From Agrobacterium tumefaciens (GTDB lineage Bacteria; Pseudomonadota; Alphaproteobacteria; Rhizobiales; Rhizobiaceae): DNA of 64,000 nucleotides. A program made the position numbers and the translations under genes. Positions 9,232 through 19,080 of this stretch are shown here, in pieces. Within the stretch, counting starts at the first letter, position 1. Each line of letters begins with the position of its first letter. Where the stretch lies: NCBI RefSeq assembly GCF_009649785.1, contig NZ_WJOK01000012.1, forward strand, positions 1-64,000, read 5' to 3'. Below the pieces are notes generated by a model. It searched no databases and was not told the origin of the DNA. It saw only the letters and a program-made list of their open reading frames with translations.

Positions 9232-9900
9232 ATGAGTAACGTGTGGCGGTTTGGTCGCCAGTATGATTTTCACGAGATTGTCGCCGATGGTATCGTCCAC
9301 GGCGTGGGTATCGTTTTTGCGCTGGTGGGCGCCACGGCGCTGATTTTTTACGCGACCGTCTGGGGCAGCCTCAGCGCCATCGCGGCCGCCTGGATTTACG
9401 GAATCGGCCTTGTCGCCTGCCTTTCCGTGTCCTTCACCTATAATATCTGGCCGCATTCCAACGTAAAATGGTTCCTGCGCCGGCTGGACCACTCGGCGAT
9501 CTTCATCCTGATCGCCGCCACCTACACGCCGTTCCTGATGCGCGGTATCCACGAGCCGCTGATTGCCACCATGCTGGCGCTGATCTGGCTTGCCGCCATC
9601 TGTGGCATATTGCTCAAATGCCTGTTTCCCGGCCGTTACGACCGGGTCGCCATAGGCCTTTATCTCGCCATGGGCTGGAGCGGCATCATGGTGGTGCAGC
9701 CACTCTCGACGCATCTGGCCCCCGTCACGCTCTGGCTGATTGTCGCTGGCGGTGTCATCTATTCGCTCGGCGTGGTCTTCCATGTCTGGGAAAAGCTGCG
9801 ATTCCAGAACGCCATCTGGCACGGTTTCGTCGTTGCCGCCGCCGTTGTCCACTATTTTGCCGTGGTCACTTCCTTCAGCCTCGTTCCCATGTCTTCCTGA
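9232..9900 (+). CDS. Hemolysin III family membrane protein (PAQR/YqfA type)
   Basis: A seven-transmembrane protein of 222 residues. It has the family's conserved pattern: an early ADGIVHGVG helix, the stretch DHSAIFILIAATYTPF in the middle and the late IWHGFVV...VVHYF histidines, which in the PAQR superfamily bind a metal. Despite the name, most bacterial members are not proven toxins, and a role in membrane lipid homeostasis is the likelier guess. It stands alone, between the repeat at 9062 and the GNAT gene. Confidence 0.85.
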   Translation: MSNVWRFGRQYDFHEIVADGIVHGVGIVFALVGATALIFYATVWGSLSAIAAAWIYGIGLVACLSVSFTYNIWPHSNVKWFLRRLDHSAIFILIAATYTPFLMRGIHEPLIATMLALIWLAAICGILLKCLFPGRYDRVAIGLYLAMGWSGIMVVQPLSTHLAPVTLWLIVAGGVIYSLGVVFHVWEKLRFQNAIWHGFVVAAAVVHYFAVVTSFSLVPMSS

Positions 9901-10007
9901 GCTAGAGAGCACTGGACAGCCATCCGCGTCATCGCCTAATGCTCGCCTGAAGGTCGTGCCCCGGAACGTCGGGCGCGCGATGCAGACAAGAATGAGGGCG
10001 AACGATA

Positions 10008-10505
10008 ATGAGTTTGGAACTGCGCGATGCCACCGTGGACGATCTTTCCGGCATCATGGAGATTTACAACGACGCGGTCCTGAACACGACGGCGATCTGG
10101 AACGAAGTGCTGGTCGATCTGGAAAACCGCAAGGAATGGTTTTCCGCCCGCAAGTCACGCGGCTTTCCTGTGATAGTCGCGATTCTTGACGGCAAGGTTG
10201 CCGGCTACGCTTCCTATGGCGACTGGCGCGCCTTCGACGGCTATCGCCACACCCGCGAACATTCGGTTTATGTCCACAAGGACGCGCGCGGCCACGGCAT
10301 CGGCAAGCGGCTGATGCAGGCGCTCATCGACCACGCCTCCGGCAACGATGTGCATGTGCTGATCGCCGCGATCGAATCGGAAAACGCCGCCTCCATCCGC
10401 CTGCACGAAAGCCTCGGTTTCACCGTTGCCGGCCGGTTTTCGGAAGTGGGCACCAAGTTTGGCCGCTGGCTGGACCTGACCTGCATGGAGCTTAAACTGA
10501 ACTAG
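10008..10505 (+). CDS. GNAT N-acetyltransferase, phosphinothricin/MnaT type
   Basis: A 165-residue acetyltransferase. The acetyl-CoA loop reads VHKDARGHGIGKRLM and is preceded by the REHSVYV strand; the C-terminal GRWLDLTCMEL is typical of the Pat/YncA subgroup, which acetylates L-amino-acid analogues such as methionine sulfone or phosphinothricin. The exact substrate is not visible. It is convergent with the LysE gene, 20 bp apart. Confidence 0.85.
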   Translation: MSLELRDATVDDLSGIMEIYNDAVLNTTAIWNEVLVDLENRKEWFSARKSRGFPVIVAILDGKVAGYASYGDWRAFDGYRHTREHSVYVHKDARGHGIGKRLMQALIDHASGNDVHVLIAAIESENAASIRLHESLGFTVAGRFSEVGTKFGRWLDLTCMELKLN

Positions 10506-10525
10506 TATGTGAGCCGGGATTTCTC

Positions 10526-11152
10526 TTAGGCAGGGCGCCGGGCGAAGGCCAGCATGACACCGAAAGCCATCATCATCGAGCCGCTGATCCGGTTGACGCG
10601 CTTCAGGGCGCGCGCATTGCGCATAAGACCGGACAGTCGCGAACCGACAAAGGCATAAACGGTGATCGCCACCACCTCGAGCAGCAGGAAAATTGTGCCG
10701 AGCGTGGCGAAGCTCTGCCAATAGGCGTCCTGCTGGATGAACTGCGGGAAAAAGGCCGTGAAGATCAGGATGGCCTTCGGATTGCCGGAGGCGACAAAAA
10801 ACTCCTGCCGCAGATAGGTCTTGAGAATATTTCCGTTGCCCGAGGAGATATCGGGAGCGGTGACATCCGCCCTTGAGCGGATGAGCTTGAAGCCGATCCA
10901 CAGCAGGTAGAGAACGCCGATCCATTTGATCAGCGAAAACATCATTTCGGAAGCCATCAAAAGTGCGCCGAGGCCCAAAGCGGCGATCGCGATCATGCCC
11001 GCAAACGCAACCAGCCGGCCGCTCGCGGCCATCATTGCCGTTGCCATGCCGTATCGCGCACCAACCGTCATCGACAGGAGATTGTTGGGCCCGAACGCCA
11101 TGTTCAGGGCAAAGCAGGCGGGAATGAATATGAGGATGGTTTCGAGCGCCAT
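10526..11152 (-). CDS. LysE/RhtB family translocator
   Basis: An amino-acid exporter of the inner membrane, 208 residues with about six transmembrane segments. Family landmarks are the N-terminal FGPNNLLSMTVGARYG and the middle FFVASGNPKAILIFTAFFPQF. The starts in the N-terminal extension back to 11191 are less likely than the ATG at 11152, where the hydrophobic family start MALETILIFIP begins. The substrate is unknown. It is transcribed away from msrB on the same strand. Confidence 0.85.
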   Translation of the reverse strand: MALETILIFIPACFALNMAFGPNNLLSMTVGARYGMATAMMAASGRLVAFAGMIAIAALGLGALLMASEMMFSLIKWIGVLYLLWIGFKLIRSRADVTAPDISSGNGNILKTYLRQEFFVASGNPKAILIFTAFFPQFIQQDAYWQSFATLGTIFLLLEVVAITVYAFVGSRLSGLMRNARALKRVNRISGSMMMAFGVMLAFARRPA

Positions 11153-11267
11153 GATGGTGATCCGGAAGGAGTGAGATCGCGATAATCTCACTCTCCGGTC
11201 CGGCTGTCGAGACGGTCATTTTCTTCGCAACAAGGCCGGCAGGCAGCCGGCCGTTACCCGTCTCTCA

Positions 11268-11675
11268 TCAGATCGGTTCGAAGACCATCGAATGGCCGTT
11301 GATGCAATAACGCAGGCCGGTGGGCGGTGGGCCGTCCGGGAAGACGTGGCCGAGGTGGCCGCCGCAATTGGCGCAGCGGATTTCGGTGCGCACCATGCCA
11401 AGCGTCGCATCGCGATGTTCCGTCACCGCACCCGGTTTCACCGGTTCGAAATAGCTCGGCCAGCCGCAACCTGCATCGAATTTGGTATCGGAGAGGAACA
11501 GCGGTTCGTCGCAGGCGGCGCAGCGATAGAGGCCTTTCTGGAACGTGTCCCAGTAGGGACCGGTAAATGGGCGCTCGGTGCCGTGTTCACGCAGGATGCG
11601 ATATTGCTCCGGCGTCAGCTGCTCGCGCCAGTCGGCATCGCTCTTGTTCACTTTCGGGGATGTCAGATCGCTCAT
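11268..11675 (-). CDS. msrB: Peptide-methionine (R)-S-oxide reductase
   Basis: MsrB of 135 residues, which repairs the R epimer of oxidised methionine. The zinc site is visible as CAAC and CANC, the substrate loop as [11 protein letters not shown], and the catalytic cysteine lies in [15 protein letters not shown] precedes the ATG at 11675, which fixes the start and removes a longer open frame. A perfect palindrome at 11743-11760 lies upstream. Confidence 0.95.
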   Translation of the reverse strand: MSDLTSPKVNKSDADWREQLTPEQYRILREHGTERPFTGPYWDTFQKGLYRCAACDEPLFLSDTKFDAGCGWPSYFEPVKPGAVTEHRDATLGMVRTEIRCANCGGHLGHVFPDGPPPTGLRYCINGHSMVFEPI

Positions 11676-11742
11676 GGAATGATCCTTTCTGTTCCTGCCA
11701 GAAATAGGCATCGGTGCTGCAGATTGAAAGAGGGCAGCTGTC

Positions 11743-11760
11743 ATAACGAGTACGTTATGG
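11743..11760. promoter_or_regulatory. Perfect inverted repeat upstream of msrB
   Basis: CATAACG and CGTTATG are perfect 7-base arms around AGTA. The site lies 68 bp upstream of the msrB start and about 120 bp upstream of mnhA, which is divergent, so it could be an operator for either. The binding protein is unknown. Confidence 0.45.
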
Positions 11761-11880
11761 GCAGGTATGAGAGTCGATTTGGGTTGAGATGGCGGTGTCT
11801 ATGCCTTAACTGAAAAATACGATTTGAAAAGAACGCCATTCATGGGCGTACAGGGGTAGGGGAAGCCCTGGGAGATGTGA

Positions 11881-14250
11881 ATGACATCAGATGTCACGCA
11901 GCTGACATTCCTGTCGCTGTTTTTGCCGTTTCTGGCAGCGCTTGCCGCACCGATGCTGGTGAAAAGATTAGGTCACAATGCCGTCTGGATATTGGCGATC
12001 GCGCCCGCGCTGGCTTTTGTCCACTTCGCACTGATGCTGCCGCAGGTGGCGGCTGGCGGCGTGGTCACGGGCGGTTACGTCTGGGTTCCAAGTTTCAACC
12101 TCAGCTTTTCGTGGTTCATCGACGGCCTGTCGCTGACCTTTGCACTTCTGATCACCGGTATTGGTCTGCTGATCGTGCTTTATGCCGGCGGTTACATGAA
12201 GGGGCATCCGCAGCAGGGCCGCTTCCTGTCTTTCCTGCTTCTGTTCATGGGCGCGATGCTGGGCGTCGTGGTTTCGGACAGCCTGTTGATGCTGTTCGTT
12301 TACTGGGAACTGACCTCGATAACCTCGTTCCTGCTGATCGGATTCGACCATGCGCGCCCGGCCGCACGCCGTGCCGCCTTACAGGCGCTGGTGGTAACGG
12401 GCGGCGGCGGTCTGCTGCTGCTCGCCGGGTTGATCTTCATCTGGGACATGAGCGGCATGACGCAATTGTCCATGCTGGTGCGTGGCGGCGATATATTACG
12501 CGACAGCCCGTTCTATCTGGCTGCGCTGCTGCTGGTTCTCGGCGGCGCGTTCACCAAATCGGCGCAGTTTCCGTTCCATTTCTGGCTTCCCAACGCGATG
12601 GAGGCACCAACGCCGGTTTCGGCCTATCTGCACTCGGCAACCATGGTGAAGGCCGGTGTCTATCTTCTGATGCGCCTCAACCCCGTTCTCGGCGATACCG
12701 CTGCCTGGCAGATCCTGCTGCCGTTCTTCGGCGGGTTGACCATGCTGACCGGCGCGCTGCTGGCCGTGCGCCAGACCGACCTGAAGCTGATGCTGGCCTA
12801 TACCACCATGTCCTCGCTCGGTCTGCTGGTGATGCTGACCGGCTTCGGCTCGGACCACGCGATCGAGGCGGCTGTGCTTTATCTGGTGGCGCATTCGCTT
12901 TTCAAGGGCGCACTGTTCATGGTTGCCGGCATCATCGACCACGAGACCGGAACCCGCGATGTGACGAAGCTCGGCGGCTTGCGAAAGGCCATGCCGATCA
13001 CCTTTGCGGCAGCGCTGGCAGCGGCCATCTCCATGGCCGGCCTGCCGCCCTTCTTCGGCTTTCTCGCCAAGGAAGAGATTTATTATGCGCTGGCGCATGG
13101 CAATCCGCGTGCCGTGCTGTTCACCGGCATCGCCATTCTCGGCAATGCGCTGATGTTTGCCGTCGCTTTTGCCGTGGCGCTGAAACCTTTCCTCGGCAAG
13201 CCCGTGAAAACCCCGAAACACGCGCATGAGGGACCACTGCTGCTGTGGCTCGGCCCGGCGCTGCTGGCGATAAAGGGGCTGACCATCGCTCTCTTCGCTG
13301 GCCTTTCGCATTTTTACATTTCGACGCCGATGGCAAGCGCGATCGCGGGTGAGGCGCGCCCGGTGGAAATCTCGCTCATTCCCCATATCGGCGTGCCGCT
13401 CGGCCTGTCGCTGCTGACCATCGCGCTCGGCATCGTCCTCTATATGCAGCTTTCCGCCGTTCGCGGCCTGATGGTGCGCACCTTCAAGGCGCTGGGTGCA
13501 GGGCCGGACAGGGGCTTCGATGTTTTCATCGAAACGCTGGTCAAAATCTCGTTCCATGTTGTCAGGCTTATCCAGCCCGGCAGGCTGGAATTTTACGTCA
13601 CCGCCACTTTCGCCGTCATTGCCGTCGTGCTGCTTGCGCCGCTGTTTCTCTATGGCGAACTGCCGTCCATGCCGGCGTGGCCGCACGACATTAAAATCCA
13701 TGAGCTGACCTTCATTGGCATCGCGGTTGCGGGCCTTGTCGCTGTGCTCACGGCGTCCAGCCGGCTTACGGCCATCATCGCGCTCGGCATTCAGGGGTTT
13801 GCGGTGGCGGTCATCTTCCTGCTGTTCGGCGCGCCCGATCTGTCGTTTACGCAATTCATGGTCGAAACCCTCTCCGTGGTCATTCTGACGCTGGTCATGA
13901 CAAGGCTTCGCCTGTCGCCGTCAGACCACCGCGGCCCTGGCCAGAAGCTTCTGGACAGCACCATCGCCATTGCCTGCGGAACCGGCTTTGCCCTGTTCCT
14001 GATGCGGGCGACGGAAGCGTCGTTCGATAATCGCCTCACCGATTTCTACAACACCTATTCCAAGGTCATCGCCCACGGGGCGAATGTGGTGAATGTCATC
14101 ATCGTCGATTTCCGCGGCACGGATACGCTGGGCGAGATTGCGGTGGTGATGATAACAGGCCTGGCCATTCTCGCGCTCATCCGCATCCGCCCGGCTGCTG
14201 CCATCAAGGGACCAGCAAAAATAGCGAAGAAGAAGGGAGCGCGGGCTTGA
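11881..14250 (+). CDS. mnhA: Mrp/Pha/Mnh cation/proton antiporter subunit A
   Basis: Large membrane subunit (789 aa; synonyms mrpA, phaA), related to NuoL of complex I. The N-terminal 450 residues form the proton-channel domain (EXWEL-type motif [18 protein letters not shown], then [31 protein letters not shown]). The C-terminal part after about residue 600 carries the DUF4040/MnhB-like membrane extension typical of rhizobial PhaA. The complex expels Na+ or K+ against protons. First gene of a seven-gene operon, with GGGAG before the ATG; the next gene starts inside its stop codon. Confidence 0.93.
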   Translation: MTSDVTQLTFLSLFLPFLAALAAPMLVKRLGHNAVWILAIAPALAFVHFALMLPQVAAGGVVTGGYVWVPSFNLSFSWFIDGLSLTFALLITGIGLLIVLYAGGYMKGHPQQGRFLSFLLLFMGAMLGVVVSDSLLMLFVYWELTSITSFLLIGFDHARPAARRAALQALVVTGGGGLLLLAGLIFIWDMSGMTQLSMLVRGGDILRDSPFYLAALLLVLGGAFTKSAQFPFHFWLPNAMEAPTPVSAYLHSATMVKAGVYLLMRLNPVLGDTAAWQILLPFFGGLTMLTGALLAVRQTDLKLMLAYTTMSSLGLLVMLTGFGSDHAIEAAVLYLVAHSLFKGALFMVAGIIDHETGTRDVTKLGGLRKAMPITFAAALAAAISMAGLPPFFGFLAKEEIYYALAHGNPRAVLFTGIAILGNALMFAVAFAVALKPFLGKPVKTPKHAHEGPLLLWLGPALLAIKGLTIALFAGLSHFYISTPMASAIAGEARPVEISLIPHIGVPLGLSLLTIALGIVLYMQLSAVRGLMVRTFKALGAGPDRGFDVFIETLVKISFHVVRLIQPGRLEFYVTATFAVIAVVLLAPLFLYGELPSMPAWPHDIKIHELTFIGIAVAGLVAVLTASSRLTAIIALGIQGFAVAVIFLLFGAPDLSFTQFMVETLSVVILTLVMTRLRLSPSDHRGPGQKLLDSTIAIACGTGFALFLMRATEASFDNRLTDFYNTYSKVIAHGANVVNVIIVDFRGTDTLGEIAVVMITGLAILALIRIRPAAAIKGPAKIAKKKGARA

Positions 14251-14666
14251 ACACGCTTATCCTGCGCACCGTCGCCCCCGTGGTCACCAGCCTCATGGTG
14301 CTGTTTTCCATCTTTGTATTGCTGCGCGGCCATAACGAGCCGGGCGGCGGTTTCATCGGCGGGTTGATCGCGGTCTCGGCGCTGGCGATCTACGGCATCG
14401 CTTATGGTGTGGCCGCAGTCCGGCGCGCCATCGTGTACCATCCGCTGTCCATTGTCGGCGCGGGGCTGCTGTTGGCGATGTTGTCTGGTCTCGTCTCGAT
14501 TGCAGCCGGCGTGCCCTTCATGACCGGGCTGTGGGTCTATCCGAGCCTGCTCGGTGTGGAAGTGCCACTCTCCACCGTCATGTCCTTCGATATCGGCGTT
14601 TATCTCGTCGTGGTCGGTGCCATCACCTCCATTGCGCTGGCTCTGGAAGAAAGGGATAGCGACTGA
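14247..14666 (+). CDS. mnhB: Mrp/Mnh antiporter subunit B
   Basis: A membrane protein of 139 residues with four hydrophobic segments and the family stretch [14 protein letters not shown]. The start is a TTG that shares bases with the mnhA stop (TTGA), supported by GGGAG eight bases before it. MnhB is an essential small subunit of the cation/proton antiporter complex. Confidence 0.9.
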   Translation: MNTLILRTVAPVVTSLMVLFSIFVLLRGHNEPGGGFIGGLIAVSALAIYGIAYGVAAVRRAIVYHPLSIVGAGLLLAMLSGLVSIAAGVPFMTGLWVYPSLLGVEVPLSTVMSFDIGVYLVVVGAITSIALALEERDSD

Positions 14667-15043
14667 TGGAAGCTGTTTTCTCCATTCTCGTCGGCATCTT
14701 CTTTTCGGTGGCGATCTATCTCATGCTCTCGCGTCACAGCATCCGCATGCTGCTCGGCATCGCCATTCTCGGCAACGCAGTCAACCTCCTGCTGTTCACG
14801 GCGGGAAGGCTGACGCGCGAAGTGCCGCCGATCATTCCGCCCGGCATGGACACGCTGCCGGCGGGTGCCGCCAATCCGCTGCCGCAGGCGCTTATCCTCA
14901 CGGCAATCGTCATTTCCTTTTCCTTCTTCTGTTTCCTGCTGGTGCTGACCTGGCGCGCGTTCCAGGAATTGCAGACCGACGACACCGACGAAATGCGCAC
15001 CGCAGAACCGGCAGGCGAGCCTTTGCCGCCGCTCGGTTATTGA
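14666..15043 (+). CDS. mnhC: Mrp/Mnh antiporter subunit C (NuoK-like)
   Basis: Three-helix membrane subunit of 125 residues, homologous to NuoK, with the motif [17 protein letters not shown]. The start overlaps the mnhB stop as TGATG, implying translational coupling. A hydrophilic C-terminal tail of about 25 residues follows the last helix. Confidence 0.9.
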   Translation: MEAVFSILVGIFFSVAIYLMLSRHSIRMLLGIAILGNAVNLLLFTAGRLTREVPPIIPPGMDTLPAGAANPLPQALILTAIVISFSFFCFLLVLTWRAFQELQTDDTDEMRTAEPAGEPLPPLGY

Positions 15044-15063
15044 GCGGGGCGGGGCACAGACAC

Positions 15064-16641
15064 ATGGCTTCATCCACCACTTCTGCAATATCAGATCTTT
15101 CCGCAGCGCTTGTCACGGCACCCGTGCCGCTATCCGACTGGCTGATCATCCTTCCTGTCGCGCTCTCAATAGGCGCAGGTGCGGTGCTGATGATGCTGCG
15201 CCACACCATGCGTCTGCATGCGCCCATTGCAATCACGGCACTTGTTCTGCTGGTACTGCTCGATGCTGCGCTTCTGTGGAAGGTCGTGACCCAAGGGCCG
15301 TTCACCATGGTCATGGGCCGCTGGCTGCCACCCTTCGGCATTGCCTTTACGGCTGATCTGACTGGCACGCTGCTGTCGCTCGCCGCCGCCATCGTAGCGC
15401 TGGCCGGTGCCATCCACGCCAGCGCCGATATCGACGCCAGCGGCAGGCGATACGGTTTTTATCCATTCCTGATGCTGTTGATGGCGGGTGTCACCGGTGC
15501 GTTCCTGACCGGCGACCTCTTCAACCTCTATGTCTGGTTCGAGGTGCTGCTGATCTCGTCCTTCGGCCTCATCGTGCTGGGCTCCACGCGCGAGCAGATC
15601 GATGGCGCGCTGAAATACGCCATCCTCAACCTCATCGGCACGACGCTGTTCCTGATCACGGTCGGTTATCTCTATGCCATCTTCGGCACGCTCAATATGG
15701 CCGATATCGCGCTGAAGGCGACGCAGCTGCGCGGCACAGCTCCGCTGATGACGCTTGCCAGCCTGTTTGCTCTCGCCTTCGCCATGAAGGCGGCGGCCTT
15801 TCCGGTGAATTTCTGGCTGCCCGCCTCCTATCACACGCCGCGCATCGTCGTTTCCGCCCTGTTCGGCGGCCTGCTTACCAAGGTCGGCATCTACGCGCTG
15901 CTGCGCGTCATGGTCATGCTGTTTCCGGTCGAGCGAGAGGAGCTGAGTATCGTCATCGCCATCTCTGCGGCGCTGACAATGGTGCTCGGCGCCATGGGTG
16001 CGCTCGCACAGAACGATATCCGCCGCATGCTCGGTTACATCGTCATATCGGGCATCGGTTACATGATGGCGGGCATCGCCATCGGCACGCCCTCCGGCGT
16101 TGCTGGCGCGATCTTTTACGCGCTGCACTCCATGGTGCTGATGACGGCGCTTTATCTCGCCGCCGGCCACGCCGCCCGCCTTGGCGGCAGTTTTACCCTG
16201 ACTTCGCTCGGTGGCCTTTATCGGCAGGCGCCGTGGTTTTCGGGCCTCGCGCTCGCCTTGTTTTTCGCCGGTTCCGGCCTGCCGCCGTTTTCCGGCTTCT
16301 GGCCGAAGGTGGTTCTCGTCAAATCGGCGATCGATATCGGCGCCTGGTGGCTTGCCGCCGCCCTTCTCCTGTCCGGCTTCATCGCCACCATCGCCTTCGG
16401 GCGTGTCTTCCTCTTATGTTTCTGGCGCCCGGCAGTGGCCTCAACCGGCCAGGCGCCGTCGCTGCCTGCGTCGCCTCTGGCGGCCCCTTCTTTCGTCCCG
16501 CTGGTCGGGCTGACATTGCTGGTGGTATTCTTCGGTCTGTTTCCGGAAAGCCTGCTCAATCTCAGCCAGCAGGCGGCGGCGGGGCTTGGCAACCCCGAAG
16601 CCTATATCCAGTCGGTGTTTCCCGAAGGGAGCAGACCATGA
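15064..16641 (+). CDS. mnhD: Mrp/Mnh antiporter subunit D (NuoM/NuoN-like)
   Basis: Polytopic proton-channel subunit of 525 residues, homologous to NuoM/N. Landmarks are LYVWFEVLLISSFGLIVLG (with the conserved glutamate), the lysine helix AFAMKAAAFPVNFWLPASYHTP and a late RMLGYIVISGIGYM. An upstream open frame back to 14554 overlaps mnhC and is rejected in favour of the ATG at 15064. It overlaps mnhE as ATGA. Confidence 0.93.
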   Translation: MASSTTSAISDLSAALVTAPVPLSDWLIILPVALSIGAGAVLMMLRHTMRLHAPIAITALVLLVLLDAALLWKVVTQGPFTMVMGRWLPPFGIAFTADLTGTLLSLAAAIVALAGAIHASADIDASGRRYGFYPFLMLLMAGVTGAFLTGDLFNLYVWFEVLLISSFGLIVLGSTREQIDGALKYAILNLIGTTLFLITVGYLYAIFGTLNMADIALKATQLRGTAPLMTLASLFALAFAMKAAAFPVNFWLPASYHTPRIVVSALFGGLLTKVGIYALLRVMVMLFPVEREELSIVIAISAALTMVLGAMGALAQNDIRRMLGYIVISGIGYMMAGIAIGTPSGVAGAIFYALHSMVLMTALYLAAGHAARLGGSFTLTSLGGLYRQAPWFSGLALALFFAGSGLPPFSGFWPKVVLVKSAIDIGAWWLAAALLLSGFIATIAFGRVFLLCFWRPAVASTGQAPSLPASPLAAPSFVPLVGLTLLVVFFGLFPESLLNLSQQAAAGLGNPEAYIQSVFPEGSRP

Positions 16642-17117
16642 GCCGCTACATCCTGTTACTGCTCTTCGTTGGCGTATGGCTCGCCGTAAGTGGCAGCGTC
16701 ACGCCGGCGAACATTCTCTTCGGCCTCATCGTCTCGGCGCTGGCTCTGGGCCTTATCCGTCACCAGATCCCCAAGGGCGGCCGTCATCGACTGCGTCCGG
16801 TCCGCGTGCTGTCGCTGCTGCTGCTGTTCTTCAAGGAGCTGGCGCTGTCGGCCTGGAAGGTGGCGGTGATGGTGACGCGGCCGAAGCTCGATGTGCAGCC
16901 CGGTATCTTCGCCTATCCGCTCAGGCTGACGACGGATTTCGAGATCACGCTGCTTGCCAATCTCATCACGCTGACCCCCGGCACACTTTCGGTCGATGTT
17001 TCCGAGGATAAAACAACGCTCTACGTCCACGCGATCGATTGCAGCAATATCGAAGCCGCCAAGAATGACATCCGAAACGGCTTCGAAAAAAAGATCATGG
17101 AGGCGTTTCAGGGATGA
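16638..17117 (+). CDS. mnhE: Mrp/Mnh antiporter subunit E
   Basis: A subunit of 159 residues with an N-terminal pair of membrane helices and a C-terminal cytosolic domain containing [28 protein letters not shown], the MnhE signature. The ATG overlaps the mnhD stop (ATGA), showing coupled translation; longer frames upstream are artefacts inside mnhD. Confidence 0.92.
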   Translation: MSRYILLLLFVGVWLAVSGSVTPANILFGLIVSALALGLIRHQIPKGGRHRLRPVRVLSLLLLFFKELALSAWKVAVMVTRPKLDVQPGIFAYPLRLTTDFEITLLANLITLTPGTLSVDVSEDKTTLYVHAIDCSNIEAAKNDIRNGFEKKIMEAFQG

Positions 17118-17500
17118 CGCCGGAACTCATAGTTTCATTTGCAACTGTACTTGCCACGGTTGTACTGTCCGCTGCCTTTTTGCTGACAGTATATCGCGTC
17201 GTCGTCGGTCCGACCTTGCCGGACCGAATCGTCGCGCTCGACATGCTGGTCGGTATCGCCATCGGCTTCATTGCGGTTATCGCCATCCGCACCGGCGTCG
17301 ATCTTTATGTCGATATCGCCATTGCGCTCGGACTGGTGGGTTTTCTCGCAACGGTGGCTTTTGCCCGCTTCGTCCTGTCGCGCGGTGCAGATGGCAGGCG
17401 CAGGACAAAGGCTGTTCTCGACGGCGAGCGGGCATCGGAAGTTGTTGAAAAGCCTGACAAACAAGTATCCAGGCGTGGAAAAAGAAGGGGCGGTCGATGA
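17114..17500 (+). CDS. mnhF: Mrp/Mnh antiporter subunit F
   Basis: Three-helix subunit of 128 residues with the family signature [19 protein letters not shown]. The basic tail after residue 90 is longer than in many homologues (about 90-95 aa). It overlaps mnhE and mnhG, both by 4 bp ATGA junctions. Confidence 0.92.
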   Translation: MTPELIVSFATVLATVVLSAAFLLTVYRVVVGPTLPDRIVALDMLVGIAIGFIAVIAIRTGVDLYVDIAIALGLVGFLATVAFARFVLSRGADGRRRTKAVLDGERASEVVEKPDKQVSRRGKRRGGR

Positions 17501-17829
17501 TGGGCTGGATCGTGGCTATTCTGGTTGCGGCACTGACGGTCTCAGGTGCCGCCTTCTCGCTGATTGCGGCAATCGGGCTTAATCGCCTGCCGGATGTCTA
17601 CACCCGCATGCATGCGGCTTCCAAGGCGGGAACGGTGGGTTCGGGCCTGTTGCTGCTGGCTGTCGGCATTCATTCCACGGAAATATCGACGCTGGCACGG
17701 GCACTTGCCGGTTTCTTTTTCTTTGTTCTGACAGCACCGGTCTCCGCACATCTTCTTGCAATGGCTGCACACAAGGCAGGTTATCCACTTGCTGATAAAT
17801 CGGTAGTTGATGACCTAAAGAAAATTTGA
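17497..17829 (+). CDS. mnhG: Mrp/Mnh antiporter subunit G
   Basis: Three-helix subunit of 110 residues with the signature [22 protein letters not shown]. It is the last gene of the antiporter operon and is followed by a terminator-like hairpin at 17839. All seven subunits A-G are therefore present and intact. Confidence 0.92.
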   Translation: MMGWIVAILVAALTVSGAAFSLIAAIGLNRLPDVYTRMHAASKAGTVGSGLLLLAVGIHSTEISTLARALAGFFFFVLTAPVSAHLLAMAAHKAGYPLADKSVVDDLKKI

Positions 17830-17838
17830 AGTTGAATT

Positions 17839-17858
17839 ACCCCCTAATAATGGGGGGT
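17839..17858 (+). terminator. Terminator of the mnhABCDEFG operon
   Basis: ACCCCC and GGGGGT arms flank a short AT-rich loop and are followed by CTTCGTTTTG. The hairpin lies 10 bp after the mnhG stop. The T-tract is imperfect. Confidence 0.6.
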
Positions 17859-18260
17859 CTTCGTTTTGCATTACTACTTGGCATAGTATTTTATTACCCG
17901 TGATTTTTTGTATTCCAATTAGACTGTTTTGAACTGAAAAAATCATAATAGGAATTTGACTTTTGCTGTTTTGATGCTATCCAAATTAAGTGTAAAATTG
18001 CTTATTGCGATTTGCATCTAGCCTCTTCATGGTCGGCGTAGGCATTTTATTAATGTCTAATCTATGGTTGATCAGACCTTTGTTGGCCATGTCGCGGGCT
18101 ACAAGTTGAATCTCGGATCAATTCGTTTCCGGTTTCGCTTGAAATCTAGGGGTAGATTTCACGTTGGTTTCAACAGGGCGAAGGAGGGGCACCGGGTAAC
18201 TTCACATCGCTCGATGCGGCGTTCATCCGTGTCTGGAGATAAATAACAGGAGATACTTAA
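17859..18260. other. AT-rich leader region of ros
   Basis: About 400 bp with no convincing gene. A 60-codon open frame at 18064-18246 lacks a ribosome-binding site. The first 200 bp are strikingly AT-rich compared with the surrounding GC-rich genes, as expected for a Ros/MucR-controlled promoter, since these proteins prefer AT-rich DNA. The inverted repeat at 18140-18161 lies in the part nearest ros. Confidence 0.6.
18140..18161. promoter_or_regulatory. Perfect 9-bp inverted repeat, candidate Ros operator
   Basis: TGAAATCTA and TAGATTTCA are perfect arms around GGGG, 100 bp upstream of the ros start. Ros is known to repress its own gene through a box with a 9-bp inverted repeat, and this repeat has that size and position. 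The assignment as the operator is inference. Confidence 0.6.
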
Positions 18261-18689
18261 ATGACGGAAACTGCATACGGTAACGCCCAGGATCTGCTGG
18301 TCGAACTGACGGCGGATATTGTGGCTGCCTATGTTAGCAACCACGTCGTTCCGGTAACTGAGCTTCCCGGCCTTATTTCGGATGTTCATACGGCACTCAG
18401 CGGAACATCGGCACCGGCATCGGTGGCGGTCAATGTTGAAAAGCAGAAGCCTGCTGTGTCGGTTCGCAAGTCGGTTCAGGACGATCATATCGTCTGTTTG
18501 GAATGTGGTGGCTCGTTCAAGTCGCTCAAACGCCACCTGACGACGCATCACAGCATGACGCCGGAAGAATATCGCGAAAAATGGGATCTGCCGGTCGATT
18601 ATCCGATGGTTGCTCCCGCCTATGCCGAAGCCCGTTCGCGGCTCGCCAAGGAAATGGGTCTCGGTCAGCGCCGCAAGGCGAACCGTTGA
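18261..18689 (+). CDS. ros: Ros/MucR family zinc-finger transcriptional regulator
   Basis: A 142-residue DNA-binding protein with the prokaryotic Cys2His2 zinc finger [19 protein letters not shown] (residues about 79-97) and flanking basic regions. From memory the whole sequence matches Ros of A. tumefaciens, which represses virC, virD and the T-DNA ipt gene and controls exopolysaccharide. AGGAGATACTTAA precedes the ATG. Relatives (MucR) act as H-NS-like silencers of AT-rich DNA. It lies just upstream of a putative GTA activator pair. Confidence 0.95.
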   Translation: MTETAYGNAQDLLVELTADIVAAYVSNHVVPVTELPGLISDVHTALSGTSAPASVAVNVEKQKPAVSVRKSVQDDHIVCLECGGSFKSLKRHLTTHHSMTPEEYREKWDLPVDYPMVAPAYAEARSRLAKEMGLGQRRKANR

Positions 18690-19080
18690 TTTTCTAAGAC
18701 GGATTGTGTCGCGGCTGTATTTTCTCCCCGTCCGGGGAAAGATGGCCCGAAGCGCCGGATAAAGGGGACCTTGGCAGCATATTGCTGGCCTTGCCCCTTA
18801 ACTCGCCGCCGTGACCTTTTCCCTTAGCAGGAGATGGCGGCAGGGCGCGCATGCCCGCTCCATACACAACTTGCACCATAGTGTTATGTCCAGCTGGTCC
18901 TTAGACCGGCTTTTTTATTGCCGCGCGCAATTTCGACAGAGGAAAAAAATCCTTGTCTAGGCGTCACCTTTATTCAAAAACAAAGCGAAATCAACTGCAT
19001 GTTTTTCGACGCCAAATTTGCCCTTCCCCGCGTCCATCCTCAGGTGTATGAATTAATTCCTATTCGTAAAGGAGTTGCAT
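18690..19080. other. Intergenic region between ros and the DnaA-like gene
   Basis: About 390 bp. It holds an imperfect CTCCCCGTCCGGGGA palindrome near 18724, an intrinsic terminator at 18892-18917 and an AT-rich promoter-like stretch from 18940 to 19075 before the DnaA-like gene. The 74-codon open frame at 18918 begins in the terminator and is not credible. A small RNA ending at the terminator is possible. Confidence 0.5.
18892..18917 (+). terminator. Strong Rho-independent terminator about 200 bp after ros
   Basis: AGCTGGTC and GACCGGCT pair (one G-U) around CTTA, followed by six T residues. It is the best-formed terminator on the plus strand in this window. It is far from the ros stop (203 bp), so it may end a separate short RNA or a long ros 3' UTR. 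Confidence 0.8.

Noticed and set aside
12496-13854. 452-codon minus-strand reading frame
   Set aside because: Antisense to mnhA; composition (Gln, Arg, His rich) is typical of a shadow.
14554-15063. N-terminal extension of mnhD
   Set aside because: It overlaps mnhC in another frame, and MnhD homologues start near the ATG at 15064.
18064-18246. 60-codon frame before ros
   Set aside because: No ribosome-binding site and it crosses the probable ros operator.
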